The notes: generated from the letters alone by a model not told the origin. Positions 17,427 to 26,294 are shown, counted from the first letter of the stretch. The stretch is DNA of 64,000 nucleotides from Allocoprococcus sp004560705 (GCF_052065755.1 NZ_JBQHTK010000010.1:14770-78769), one strand, 5' to 3'. A program made the numbers and translations.

Positions 17427-18452
17427 CTATTCAGCTTTCACTACCTTCTCGTGTGCCCAGCCTTCCGGTGAGTAGATACCAAGCTGTTTCTTCTGCATCA
17501 TTTTATCAAAGAATGCGGTAATAAACGGTGCAAGGAACAGTGTAATGATAGACGCGGTTGCGCACTGTGCTGTAGCCATATCTACATATCCTGCCATGGA
17601 TGGGTCAGCTTCTGCAACGGCTGCCGGAGTCATCGCAGAGTTCAGAGCGGTTGTACCAACTGCTGCGCCCATAGCATTTCTTTCCTTCTTCGGAAGAAGA
17701 AGATTGAATACGAAGAAGAAAATAACAGCTGTTGCAGCAGAGATAAGACCAAGTACGATACCGGAAGCTCCTGCTGTGAGGATCGTCTTAACATTCGTCT
17801 TAGCTCCAATTGAAATTGTCATAAAGAATGTAACGATCGGCTGTGCGGTTGCGCATGCTTTTCTGAATCCGGCATCAAGGTTACCCCAGATAAATCCGAT
17901 CAGAATCGGAATCAATGTTGCAACCAGAGACTTGAACGGAATAGATGCAAGTCCTGTTGCTCCCAGAGCTACCAGTGTGAAGAACGGTCCATCGTTCAGA
18001 GACAGGATTGAGATAGCACCTGTATCTGTCGCATTACCAAACTGTGAAGACAGTGAGATATAAAGGGAACCATTTGAGTTTGTGATCGCTGCGATCATAA
18101 CGAATGGAGTAATACCAAGGAATCCTGTAGGTCCGCAGATTTTACCTACTGCCAGACCGAGAAGTACACCAAGCACAAATTTGATACCTGTCAGTACAAC
18201 ACCTTTGTAAAGCGGCATACCTACCTGTTTAATGTTAATTGTTGAACCACATACAATAAGGAAGAATCCCATCATACATGCATTACCTTCATAGAACAAC
18301 GCTGTTACATATCCACCGATCTGGAATACCTGTGGTACAAATGTTGCAAGCAGTACAGCGATTACCAGTGGAATGATAACCAGCCCGCCCGGAAGGTTTT
18401 TCATTTTGTTTAACAAATCAAGATCTTTAGGTTTGTTTGTGTTTTCGCTCAT
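17427..18452 (-). CDS. KdgT-type 2-keto-3-deoxygluconate / acid-sugar permease
   Basis: A 341-residue inner-membrane carrier of the KdgT family (FYEGNACMMGFFLIVCGSTI, ITNSNGSLYISLSSQFGNAT, VGTTALNSAMTPAAVAEADP). About ten membrane helices can be counted. The family takes up 2-keto-3-deoxygluconate with protons. Here it is cotranscribed with a DUF1537 kinase and a PdxA2-type dehydrogenase, so a four-carbon acid sugar such as D-threonate or an erythronate is a more likely substrate. Confidence 0.88.
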   Translation of the reverse strand: MSENTNKPKDLDLLNKMKNLPGGLVIIPLVIAVLLATFVPQVFQIGGYVTALFYEGNACMMGFFLIVCGSTINIKQVGMPLYKGVVLTGIKFVLGVLLGLAVGKICGPTGFLGITPFVMIAAITNSNGSLYISLSSQFGNATDTGAISILSLNDGPFFTLVALGATGLASIPFKSLVATLIPILIGFIWGNLDAGFRKACATAQPIVTFFMTISIGAKTNVKTILTAGASGIVLGLISAATAVIFFFVFNLLLPKKERNAMGAAVGTTALNSAMTPAAVAEADPSMAGYVDMATAQCATASIITLFLAPFITAFFDKMMQKKQLGIYSPEGWAHEKVVKAE

Positions 18453-18515
18453 TTTCTCTCTTCTCCTCTACATTTTTATTTTCTATTTGCTATAACCGTG
18501 ATTTTTTCAATCTAT

Positions 18516-19862
18516 CTATTTTCTTGCCGTTTCGCGGAAAAGTCGTGTTACAATATCGCATGCAGTATTATCGTTTCCGGTAAGTCCGCCCTTTCCAACT
18601 ACCGGCAGACCGCTATACGCACTTCCGATCAGTCTTCCGATATCTGTCTGCGGAATTACATAATCCAGCACCTCCAGACATTCTACACCAAGCTGATAAC
18701 ATACATTTACCATGGTATCTCCACCTGTTGTGTAAAGTCCCGCAATCTTTTCCTTTCCAGTATTTTCCAATACGCGGGAAATGATTCTTCCAAGGCCTGC
18801 ATTGATACGATTTGCACTCATGCCTCCTGCATAATGACGTTTGGAATCCTCTTCGTCCAGATTCAGGAGTTCTCCATGAAGAGCTGTCTCAAACAGGATG
18901 GCGCGCGGTCTTGTTTCTGCACTCAGAAGTTCCGTCGCCTTTGCAACCGCTTTCTCTACTTCCGCTACGGCTTCCTCTCCGCCTTCAATCAGCGGAATCG
19001 GTTCTACGCTGATCCGGACATGTCTTTCGTCCTGACAAAGAATTTCCATCTGTTTCTTCGTTACCGGTGTCGCGCTTCCTGCGGCAATCAGTACTGTCTT
19101 GCCTGCTTCATCTGCCTCCGGCGGAATATTGGCTTCTTCCATGCCAATCAGGCTTCTGTGATATGCCAGTTTGGAAGTAAACGGCCCCGGATCCACGCTC
19201 ACAACATCCCAGCAAAGAGAAATGCATGCCTGAGCAATATTCTCAACATCTTCCAGTGTGATTGCGTCTACTACGATTACTTCACATCCATTTTCGCGTT
19301 CTGCTTTTAACGCTTCTTTGATTGCTTCGTCACCTGCAAGTACTTTATCCAATGTGACAAGTCCGACCTTACGTCTTGTCTGACCGCCAAGCAGTCTTGG
19401 TATGTAATTTTCTTTTACCGGTGTACGCACATCCTGTGCTACCGGAGTATTGATGAGCGCTACTCCGTCAATTACGGAATAACCGCCTACCAGGATTCGT
19501 CTTGATTGTGGCATAGCCGGCACAACGATTGCAACGGTATCCTGATCCAGCTGATCCAGCATTGCATCAATTTCAACTCCGATTCCACCGCGGCATGTTG
19601 TGTCAATACGCTTCTGGAAATATTTCACGCCCATGCTTTTCAGAGCGATCGTTGCTTCTTTTACTTTGTCATATGCCTCATTCGCCGGAAGTGGCCGACT
19701 GTTGCTGCTGATAATAATTGCGTCCAGCTCATCAACGCCTTCCGCTTTTGTGGCAGCTTCTACATTGAAAAATACTGCCGTTCTTGCTTTACTTCTTGCC
19801 AGCAATACCCCTGTTGTGGTTGCGCCGGTAAGGTCATCTGCTACTGAACCAATAATTGGCAT
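18516..19862 (-). CDS. Four-carbon acid sugar kinase (DUF1537 family)
   Basis: A 448-residue kinase of the DtnK/OtnK family. The N-terminal domain carries the acid-sugar site (SVADDLTGATTTGVLLA, ISSNSRPLPANEAY, YFQKRIDTTCRGG). The C-terminal nucleotide-binding domain carries VLIAAGSATPVTKKQMEIL and GLYTTGGDTMVNVC. DUF1537 enzymes phosphorylate D-threonate, D-erythronate or related acids at O4. Pairing with a PdxA-type dehydrogenase matches the described D-threonate route to dihydroxyacetone phosphate. The exact stereoisomer cannot be set from sequence. Confidence 0.9.
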   Translation of the reverse strand: MPIIGSVADDLTGATTTGVLLARSKARTAVFFNVEAATKAEGVDELDAIIISSNSRPLPANEAYDKVKEATIALKSMGVKYFQKRIDTTCRGGIGVEIDAMLDQLDQDTVAIVVPAMPQSRRILVGGYSVIDGVALINTPVAQDVRTPVKENYIPRLLGGQTRRKVGLVTLDKVLAGDEAIKEALKAERENGCEVIVVDAITLEDVENIAQACISLCWDVVSVDPGPFTSKLAYHRSLIGMEEANIPPEADEAGKTVLIAAGSATPVTKKQMEILCQDERHVRISVEPIPLIEGGEEAVAEVEKAVAKATELLSAETRPRAILFETALHGELLNLDEEDSKRHYAGGMSANRINAGLGRIISRVLENTGKEKIAGLYTTGGDTMVNVCYQLGVECLEVLDYVIPQTDIGRLIGSAYSGLPVVGKGGLTGNDNTACDIVTRLFRETARK

Positions 19863-19889
19863 GGCTGAAATCCTCCCTTTTCGTTCTAT

Positions 19890-20909
19890 TTATGCTTCCT
19901 TCTCATGCTGCTTTGCCGCATACTCAGCAACAACTTTGGTTGACTCGATCAGGCTGATGCTGTTGGCAATTCCTTTTCCTGCGATGTCAAATGCTGTTCC
20001 GTGGTCTACAGAGCTTCTGATAAACGGAAGTCCGAATGTTAAGGTAACTGATTTTTCGAAATCAAGTGTCTTACATGCAATGTGTCCCTGATCATGATAG
20101 AGTGAAAGGATCGCATCATATTTTCCAGATTTGCCGATGTGGAAAACAGAGTCCGCCGGGCATGGACCTACTGCATTGATTCCCATCTCCTGAGCTGCTT
20201 TTACGGCCGGTCCGAGATCTGTGATTTCTTCCGTTCCGAAAAGTCCGTTATCACCATTGTGCGGATTCAGTCCTGCAACTGCGATCAGCGGATTCTCAAT
20301 TCCTACTTTACGGAGCTCTTTATCAATATTGATAACATTCTCGAGAACCACTTCTTTTGTTGCATAGTGACATGCATCTACAAGTGACATATGACGGCTT
20401 ACAAAGAATACTCTCAGTTTATGGCACGAGAACATGGTAAGTGCATATGGAGAATTTGTCTGATGCTGATAAATCTCTGTGTGTCCCGGTTCTTTAATGC
20501 CAACAAGTTTGATTGCTCCCTTATGAATCGGAGATGTAGAAACAGCATCTACTTTCTTTGCCATACCGAGTTCGATTGACTTCATAATCCAGTCGATTGC
20601 CATCTGTCCTGCCAGAGCCTGAACCTCGCCCCATTTGATGGAATCTGTATCATAATCTCCGGTCTCGAGTACGTCTACCGTTCCGTACTCGTATTTTGCT
20701 TCAGACGGATCTTCGATCTTGTTGTACTTTAATTCCTTTCCAAGTACTTTTGCCGCGCGATCCAGAATGGCAATGCTTCCGATTACGAATGGCTTGCAGC
20801 ATTCATGAATTCCTTCGTCAAGCATAGTTCCTACTACAATTTCCGGTCCGATTCCTGCCGGATCTCCCATGGTAATAGCTGTTACTGGTTTGAATTTCGC
20901 TTCGCTCAT
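19890..20909 (-). CDS. PdxA2-type 4-phospho-acid-sugar dehydrogenase (decarboxylating)
   Basis: A 339-residue PdxA-fold protein. Signatures are AITMGDPAGIGPEIVVG, STSPIHKGAIKL, the metal site AGLNPHNGDNGLFGTEE and LSLYHDQGHIACK. PdxA proper makes a pyridoxal precursor, but no other pyridoxine genes are near. Its place with a DUF1537 kinase and KdgT-type carrier fits PdxA2, which oxidises 4-phospho-D-threonate (or the erythronate isomer) to a keto acid that loses CO2 to give dihydroxyacetone phosphate. It is the first gene of the operon, and its promoter region carries TTTCGTT repeats. Confidence 0.88.
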   Translation of the reverse strand: MSEAKFKPVTAITMGDPAGIGPEIVVGTMLDEGIHECCKPFVIGSIAILDRAAKVLGKELKYNKIEDPSEAKYEYGTVDVLETGDYDTDSIKWGEVQALAGQMAIDWIMKSIELGMAKKVDAVSTSPIHKGAIKLVGIKEPGHTEIYQHQTNSPYALTMFSCHKLRVFFVSRHMSLVDACHYATKEVVLENVINIDKELRKVGIENPLIAVAGLNPHNGDNGLFGTEEITDLGPAVKAAQEMGINAVGPCPADSVFHIGKSGKYDAILSLYHDQGHIACKTLDFEKSVTLTFGLPFIRSSVDHGTAFDIAGKGIANSISLIESTKVVAEYAAKQHEKEA

Positions 20910-20910
20910 T

Positions 20911-21098
20911 TTTCGTTCTCCTTTTCGTTTATTTTCGTTTAAACTTCCGTTTGCCTTTCGTTTGTAATTTCATTTTATATTATTATTTTTATTTACGCAA
21001 GTATTTTTTGTTATTTCGTTACGTTATCCATTTTTTCGCCCTTGGTTTTATGCATTATTCCCAAAAATTCACCCCTGTTTTTTCGTTTATTTTCGTTT
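20911..21098. promoter_or_regulatory. Array of TTTCGTT operator-like repeats in a divergent promoter region
   Basis: TTTCGTT occurs at about 20911, 20923, 20933, 20956, 21014, 21081 and 21091, with a TTCCGTT variant near 20946. Several copies are about one helical turn apart. Repeats of this kind are the recognition pattern of DeoR-family repressors (AgaR/GlpR-like). The array lies between pdxA2 (minus) and the isomerase gene (plus), so one repressor could control both. Confidence 0.65.
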
Positions 21099-21130
21099 TT
21101 TTGTTTTTTATTTGTCATTTGTTTTTTCTA

Positions 21131-21159
21131 TTGTTTTTTCATCGCTTTCGTAGTATAAT
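21131..21159 (+). promoter_or_regulatory. Promoter of the isomerase gene
   Basis: TTGTTT (21131-21136), 17 bp, TATAAT (21154-21159). It lies just downstream of the TTTCGTT array; a further TTTCGT overlaps its spacer. Confidence 0.6.
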
Positions 21160-21226
21160 TTTCATGTCAGTATTGGATACAATCTTACAGATAAACACAT
21201 CTATATTCAATTTAAAGGAGGATATC

Positions 21227-22009
21227 ATGCAAAAGAAACTTTATTTTGGAAGCAACCTGAAAATGTATAAGAATATTCAGGACACTGTAGCATATTTACA
21301 GAGGCTGGTAGAAAACACAAAAGACATCAGCCGTGACGAGATTGAATTATTTATCATCCCGTCCTACACAACACTGGAAAGCGCAACCAGCAAAGTCGAT
21401 CGTAAATATGTAAAACTCGGTGCACAGAATATGAGCTGGGAAGACCAGGGACAATTTACCGGTGAGATCTCTCCTCTTATGTTGAAAGAGCTTGGCCTGG
21501 ATCTGGTAATGATTGGCCATTCTGAAAGACGCCATGTTTTCGGAGAAACAGACGTAGAAGAGAACAAAAAAGTAAAAGCCGCCCTGAATCATGGTTTCAC
21601 CACACTGTTATGCATCGGTGAAACTGCAGAAGAAAAAAAATTCGGCATCAGCGCAGAAGTGCTCCGCACACAACTTAAAATCGGATTCCATGATGTTCCG
21701 GCCAAACAAGCAAATAATATTTGGGTTGCTTATGAACCAGTATGGTCCATCGGCGTAAACGGGACGCCGGCGAGCGCAGATTATGCGGAAGAAATGCACA
21801 AAGTCATCAAGAACTGTCTGCGGGAGATTTTCGGCGAAGCAGCTGATGAGATTCCGGTTCTTTACGGCGGGAGCGTAAATCCGGGAAATGCAAACGAACT
21901 GATTGTACAGCCTTCCATTGACGGACTTTTCACAGGACGTGCAGCCTGGGATGCTGATAAGTTCAACATGCTTATCCGGAATGCAAAGGCCACTTATGAG
22001 GCGCAATAA
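21227..22009 (+). CDS. Triose-phosphate isomerase family protein
   Basis: A 260-residue TIM-barrel protein. Motifs are FGSNLKMYK (NxK), the catalytic His in IGHSERRHVFGE, the catalytic Glu in WVAYEPVWSIGVNGTPAS, and the phosphate-binding LYGGSVNPGNA. The true start is the ATG at 21227 after AAGGAGG; the longer upstream frame is low-complexity noise. It diverges from the acid-sugar operon that ends in dihydroxyacetone phosphate. It may be a dedicated isomerase passing that product to glycolysis, or a tetrose-phosphate isomerase like those in erythritol and erythronate routes. Confidence 0.88.
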   Translation: MQKKLYFGSNLKMYKNIQDTVAYLQRLVENTKDISRDEIELFIIPSYTTLESATSKVDRKYVKLGAQNMSWEDQGQFTGEISPLMLKELGLDLVMIGHSERRHVFGETDVEENKKVKAALNHGFTTLLCIGETAEEKKFGISAEVLRTQLKIGFHDVPAKQANNIWVAYEPVWSIGVNGTPASADYAEEMHKVIKNCLREIFGEAADEIPVLYGGSVNPGNANELIVQPSIDGLFTGRAAWDADKFNMLIRNAKATYEAQ

Positions 22010-22021
22010 AGGAAAAAATAT

Positions 22022-22048
22022 CGGGTGCAGCCCCAAAAGCTACACCCG
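22022..22048. terminator. Terminator between isomerase gene and sensor gene
   Basis: CGGGTGCAGC pairs with GCTACACCCG. On the minus strand the stem is followed by GATATTTTTTCC. The sensor gene's stop codon lies inside the stem. Confidence 0.75.
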
Positions 22049-23161
22049 TATATATTTTGCTTTATTCTTGATTGCGGCTACAATCATCGCAATATAATTA
22101 TCGCCTTCAAGATGTCCATATTTATCATTCACATATTTCAGTCCATCAATATCGATATAGCACAACGTAAGCTGTTCCCTCTTCAAAAGAGCCCGCTCCA
22201 TATACTCTTCAAAATACCGCCTATTATAAAGTCCTGTCCCTGGATCACGATAAGCCTTATCTTCCAAGATCATACCTTTTCTGCGACTTTCGGTAATATC
22301 AGTAATAATATGTACGTATACCTCTTTTTCCTTCCATTCAATAGCATAGGTTGTTATTTGATAGATTCGTCCTTCACTGTCTTCTTTTTCCCAAACAGTA
22401 TATTTATCCGAATCATTTCTTGATATTTTTTTCTCTGTATCTTTCCACTTCAATATTTCATCATGAATTGTCAGTCGTTGTTCACAACCACAGCAGGTAC
22501 TACATTTTCCTTCCGCGAACTCACCGTCTCCGTTCTTAGACTTATTACAATATACGATCTCTCCCGAATGTGCATCAACCACCATAATACATTCCTGATG
22601 AGAATGTGTCAGTTCAATCAGAAGTCGATTATAATTTTCAGCCATTTCCGCTTTTTTCATAAGCAGATTTTCTCTTTCCCGAAGCTGTTCTATCATTGTA
22701 TTAAAGGCTTCCGAAAATTCCCCAAGATAAGAAGCATGCTGGGAATAATCTCCCGCAGCCACTTGTTTCGCCTGCCATGTAAGATGATTCATATTTGCAT
22801 CTTCCGAAACAGTCAGCATAATTGTTCCATCATCACTGTTTACACCTTCTACACGAAGTACACCTATTTTCATAGTCTCCATCTGTGTCTGCAGATCTCC
22901 AAGGAAACGTTCCAAAGGCAAATCGCAATTCAGATAATTCTTCGCAAAAAATGTACCGGCCTGATAACCCGCTTTCCGGAAAATCTTGATCTGCGTTTCC
23001 TTTCCATACTCCTCAATAAGCGTGCTTCTAAGAGAATACTCCAGCATACGGTAAACAGCTACAGGAAGGTTATCCCCCAGATTCTCCCTTCCATCCTTCT
23101 TATATGCCATATACTCTTCAAATGTAATTTCTTTTTGATTCTCCATAAAAATATTCTTCAT
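22040..23161 (-). CDS. V4R-like/PAS sensor with an incomplete GGDEF domain
   Basis: A 373-residue protein from the ATG at 23161 (GAGGAG, 10 bases spacing). Residues of about 15-130 look like a V4R-type sensor (NLPVAVYRMLEYSLRSTLIE). A HAMP-like linker follows, then a PAS domain with a cysteine cluster (CSTCCGCEQR). Residues of about 310-373 start a GGDEF domain: DPGTGLYNRRYFEEYM, CYIDIDGLKYVNDKYGHLEG. The frame stops just before the GGDEF active-site motif and runs straight into a terminator. It therefore cannot be a normal diguanylate cyclase. It may be a degenerate receptor or a recent truncation. Confidence 0.75.
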   Translation of the reverse strand: MKNIFMENQKEITFEEYMAYKKDGRENLGDNLPVAVYRMLEYSLRSTLIEEYGKETQIKIFRKAGYQAGTFFAKNYLNCDLPLERFLGDLQTQMETMKIGVLRVEGVNSDDGTIMLTVSEDANMNHLTWQAKQVAAGDYSQHASYLGEFSEAFNTMIEQLRERENLLMKKAEMAENYNRLLIELTHSHQECIMVVDAHSGEIVYCNKSKNGDGEFAEGKCSTCCGCEQRLTIHDEILKWKDTEKKISRNDSDKYTVWEKEDSEGRIYQITTYAIEWKEKEVYVHIITDITESRRKGMILEDKAYRDPGTGLYNRRYFEEYMERALLKREQLTLCYIDIDGLKYVNDKYGHLEGDNYIAMIVAAIKNKAKYIRV

Positions 23162-23234
23162 CTTTTCAATGCTCCTCTTAATATATTCTACTATACATAA
23201 GAGGTTATTGAAAACATTATGTTGCTTAATGTAT

Positions 23235-24170
23235 CTAAATACACCAATTAACTGCACCGGTCACCTGAACCGCATTGGCTCCGCACTGATTGGCGAATTC
23301 AGCACATTTCTCAATTTCCCATTGTTCCGACAATCCATAGAGAAATCCCGCCGTAAAGCTGTCACCGGCTCCAGTCGTGTCGATGCATTTCACGTCCCGC
23401 ACTGCTTCAATATGTTTTTTCCTCTCTCTGGTTCTGATGTAGCATCCTCTCGATCCACATTTGATAATAACGCAGCCGACTCCCGCTTCTATAAAACGTT
23501 CAGCAGACAGTTCCGCAGAGTTCTCTCCCGTAAGGAGACGCGCTTCTTCTTCATTGGGAATCAGATAGTCCACATAACCAAGCGCATCCGCTACATCCTC
23601 CAGACTTTCTCCAAATTTTCTTTTCGTCATATCTGCACACACCAGAATCCCCTGCTCTTTTGCCGTCCTGAAAATATACTCTAATTCACGATTCCCGATC
23701 TCAGGAAATACAAAAATACTGGCAAAACATAGAATTCCGATATCATCGGGAAATGGAATATCCAGATCTTCCACTGTAAGCTTCCGAAGGCTCCCATTCT
23801 TATTCGTGAGGAAATTCCGTTCTCCATTTTCCTGCACAAGCACGACATTTACTCCTGTTTTTACATTTTCATACTTATTCTTCGTCTGTAAAGCAATTCC
23901 CATATCTGTACAATGCCTTCTGATCATTCCGGCCTCTGCATCTTCCCCGATCAGGGTCTGCAAACTCACTTTCTTACCGAGAGACGCTAGAACAGTCGCT
24001 TCATTTAGTGCATCTCCTCCAAAGGATATGCTGATATCTTCTGCAGCACTCGATCCCGTTTCAAATACATGTCTGTCTGCAGGTCTGACCATCACATCAA
24101 GAATCGATGTTCCGATAATCATGATTTTATCTCTTTCTTTTTCCACCTTTTTTTCATCATTTTCTTCCAT
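23235..24170 (-). CDS. PfkB family carbohydrate kinase
   Basis: A 311-residue ribokinase-type sugar or nucleoside kinase. The N-terminal glycine motif is SFGGDALNEATVLASLG; the C-terminal catalytic motif is CIDTTGAGDSFTAGFLYG with the base Asp. Near the C-terminus ANQCGANAVQVTGAV is typical. Substrate is unknown: no transporter or second enzyme of a sugar pathway adjoins it. It sits 30 bases after the phosphopantetheinyl transferase gene in the same direction, so they may be cotranscribed. Confidence 0.9.
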   Translation of the reverse strand: MEENDEKKVEKERDKIMIIGTSILDVMVRPADRHVFETGSSAAEDISISFGGDALNEATVLASLGKKVSLQTLIGEDAEAGMIRRHCTDMGIALQTKNKYENVKTGVNVVLVQENGERNFLTNKNGSLRKLTVEDLDIPFPDDIGILCFASIFVFPEIGNRELEYIFRTAKEQGILVCADMTKRKFGESLEDVADALGYVDYLIPNEEEARLLTGENSAELSAERFIEAGVGCVIIKCGSRGCYIRTRERKKHIEAVRDVKCIDTTGAGDSFTAGFLYGLSEQWEIEKCAEFANQCGANAVQVTGAVNWCI

Positions 24171-24200
24171 TGTTTTACCCTTTCCTTCAATTCAATCTTT

Positions 24201-24839
24201 TCAAAGGAGAGCAACCCGCATGATTTGCTCCGCGAATTCTTCTTCCATTGCACATACGGTAATCTGATATCCGGAATATTTATATTCTTTCATCAGACAA
24301 GGCTGCATATTTCCTTCTCTGGAAATCTTCAAGATATCCGGAAATACCCGGAAACTGTTCAATGCTGTCCGAAGTCCTTCGCCAGTCATTTTCAAATAAC
24401 TTTCTTTCATCGTCCAGATTCGAAAGAATTCCCGATTTTTGTCTTCATTCGCAAAACTCTCGATCCAGTCGATTTCATCTTCGCAGAAAAACCGCTCTGC
24501 AACCCGCTTCGGTGCACTTCCGATCTTCTCGATATCACATCCTACATTATCCTTTGAGGCAGCGCATATCACAACATTTCCAGAATGCGACAGATTAAAG
24601 CAGATTCCTTCTGCCTCCGGTTTCCCGTCATCATTTGTATGCACCGTTTTCAAATCCACTCCATGTATTTCGAGCACCTTTCTTAAAAGGAGCCCGGCAG
24701 CCAGGCATTCTCTCCTCGCCTTTTCATTTCTGAGTTTTAGGTACTTTCTTCTGCGTTCCTCCGTCAAAAGTTTCAGCGCACCTTCTATATCATTTATCTT
24801 CTCCAGATCCTCTATGTCTGCCAAATACAAATGTATCAT
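24201..24839 (-). CDS. 4'-phosphopantetheinyl transferase, Sfp type
   Basis: Transfers the phosphopantetheine arm of coenzyme A to a carrier-protein serine. The 212-residue pseudo-dimeric Sfp layout is clear: ICFNLSHSGNVVICA, the Mg-binding VGCDIEKIG, and FFRIWTMKESYLKMTGEGL. Sfp-type enzymes usually serve secondary-metabolite carrier proteins, though some serve fatty-acid ACP. No synthase gene lies in the window, so the partner is not known. Confidence 0.9.
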   Translation of the reverse strand: MIHLYLADIEDLEKINDIEGALKLLTEERRRKYLKLRNEKARRECLAAGLLLRKVLEIHGVDLKTVHTNDDGKPEAEGICFNLSHSGNVVICAASKDNVGCDIEKIGSAPKRVAERFFCEDEIDWIESFANEDKNREFFRIWTMKESYLKMTGEGLRTALNSFRVFPDILKISREGNMQPCLMKEYKYSGYQITVCAMEEEFAEQIMRVALL

Positions 24840-24932
24840 CGTTCTTACTATACTCCCGTGATTATTAAATGCTTAATACAATTGATTGTATTATAAAAAA
24901 TTTAGCAGTTCAAGTATATACACGTTTTTTGC

Positions 24933-24961
24933 TTGACAATTCTCCTATATTTTGCTATATT
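24933..24961 (+). promoter_or_regulatory. Promoter of the NiCo riboswitch / cation exporter
   Basis: TTGACA (24933-24938), 17 bp, TATATT (24956-24961), about 40 bp upstream of the aptamer. Confidence 0.7.
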
Positions 24962-25001
24962 ATCTTCAATACTCTTTGCACTGCATATTAATCTACAGTA
25001 C

Positions 25002-25112
25002 AAACTGAGCAGGCCGTGGCATATGCCAAGGGAGCCGGGTCACATAAGTGGCAGTGGATAACGCATCCGCGGGACAGTAGTTGCTTTTACTGGGTTCGTG
25101 GGTGTTTTTTTA
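25002..25112 (+). promoter_or_regulatory. NiCo riboswitch (czcD motif) with terminator
   Basis: The conserved core elements of the NiCo (czcD) class are visible in order: ACTGAGCAGG (25004-25013), GAGCCGGG (about 25032-25039) and GCGGGACAGT (about 25069-25078), joined by variable hairpins. A CAGTA/TACTG-based hairpin followed by TTTTTTT (to about 25112) forms the expression platform. It precedes a cation diffusion facilitator gene, the classic partner. Binding of Co(II) or Ni(II) should favour transcription of the exporter. Confidence 0.88.
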
Positions 25113-25237
25113 TTACATGGTCATATTTTTTCTATGACATCTCATTTTCTCCCCACTTCATATACGAAGAAACACCCTTTCGACAATCAAGCAAGTGACA
25201 TAGAGCTATCATACTTTATTAACAGGAGGTAACTTTT

Positions 25238-26155
25238 ATGGGAACAAACAACACAAATCTTTCCGAGCCGTCTTCTTCTGATTATTTCGAAGCAGTCGCG
25301 ACAAAGGTAACTATGGTAAGTATTATCGGCAATTTTATCCTCTCGGCTTTTAAGCTTCTGGCAGGTATCCTCGCACATTCCGGCGCGATGGTCAGCGATG
25401 CAATTCACTCGGCTTCCGATGTGTTCAGCAGCATTATCGTAATTATAGGAGTGAAATTATCCGCCAGAGATTCCGACAAAGAACATCCTTATGGTCATGA
25501 GCGCTTCGAATGCGTCGCTGCCATTATACTGTCCGTGGTGCTTCTATTCACCGGACTCGCAATAGGAGCAGAGGCTCTTCAGAATATTATGGGTGGAAAT
25601 TATGAATCTCTCGCCATCCCCGGACAGCTTGCACTTATAGCTGCTTTGATCTCCATCGTCACGAAGGAAGCCATGTACTGGTATACTCGAATCAATGCCA
25701 AACGAATCGATTCCAGTGCACTAATGGCCGACGCCTGGCATCACAGAAGCGACGCACTCTCTTCCATAGGTGCTTTGATCGGTATTGCAGGGGCCCGCAT
25801 GGGATTTCCTATTCTTGATCCGATTGCGAGCCTGATCATCTGTTTCTTTATTGCGAAAGCATCTTTGGATATTTTCAAGGATGCAATAGATAAAATGGTA
25901 GATCATTCTTGTGATATTGATACAGAAAATGCCATTAGACGCCTCGCAGAATCTCAAACCGGTGTAATGGGTATTGATTTCCTTCAGACCCGCGTATTTG
26001 GCAATAAGATCTATGTTGATATTGAAATCAGTGCTGACGGAAACCTCTCACTGAATGAGGCACATGAGATTGCTGAGAAAGCACATGATGCTATTGAAAA
26101 TGAATTTCCGAAGGTAAAGCATATTATGGTGCATGTGAATCCTTATCAGGGATAA
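25238..26155 (+). CDS. Cation diffusion facilitator (CzcD/FieF family) metal exporter
   Basis: A 305-residue CDF antiporter with six membrane helices and a C-terminal cytoplasmic metal-sensing domain. The transport-site motifs are HSGAMVSDAIHSASDVFSS (helix 2) and DAWHHRSDALSS (helix 5); both use H/D residues. The C-domain includes VDIEISADGNLSLNEAHEIA and a final KHIMVHVNPY. A NiCo riboswitch controls it, so cobalt and nickel are the likely exported ions, with iron or zinc possible. It begins after AGGAGGT. Confidence 0.94.
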   Translation: MGTNNTNLSEPSSSDYFEAVATKVTMVSIIGNFILSAFKLLAGILAHSGAMVSDAIHSASDVFSSIIVIIGVKLSARDSDKEHPYGHERFECVAAIILSVVLLFTGLAIGAEALQNIMGGNYESLAIPGQLALIAALISIVTKEAMYWYTRINAKRIDSSALMADAWHHRSDALSSIGALIGIAGARMGFPILDPIASLIICFFIAKASLDIFKDAIDKMVDHSCDIDTENAIRRLAESQTGVMGIDFLQTRVFGNKIYVDIEISADGNLSLNEAHEIAEKAHDAIENEFPKVKHIMVHVNPYQG

Positions 26156-26193
26156 AAGAGATATATTTTTTGTATGTATAATACGTTAAAGGG

Positions 26194-26217
26194 GAAGATA
26201 TATATCTTCTCTTTTTT
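26194..26217 (+). terminator. Terminator of the cation exporter gene
   Basis: The palindrome GAAGATATATATCTTC is followed by CTTTTTT, with an outer GTTAAA/TTTAAC pairing. Confidence 0.75.
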
Positions 26218-26226
26218 AACGGCCCG

Positions 26227-26294
26227 CTTTTGATGTATTGGAAAACTTATCTCCGGCATGCTTTTGGTATATTAGAAAACTTATTTCTGGCATG
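26227..26294. repeat. Two tandem 34-bp repeats
   Basis: Units 26227-26260 and 26261-26294 are adjacent and differ at a few positions. Both share CTTTTGG/ATGTATT, GAAAACTTAT and CTGGCATG or CCGGCATG. Only two units occur and there is no spacer. Confidence 0.8.

Noticed and set aside
20951..21226. Upstream extension of the isomerase reading frame
   Set aside because: The translation is low-complexity Phe/Leu from T-rich operator DNA; the promoter and ribosome site lie inside it.
22040..23161. Frameshift restoring the GGDEF motif
   Set aside because: The DNA after the stop is the terminator stem and then the neighbouring gene; no frame continues the domain.
26227..26294. CRISPR array
   Set aside because: Only two adjacent units, no spacers, no cas genes.
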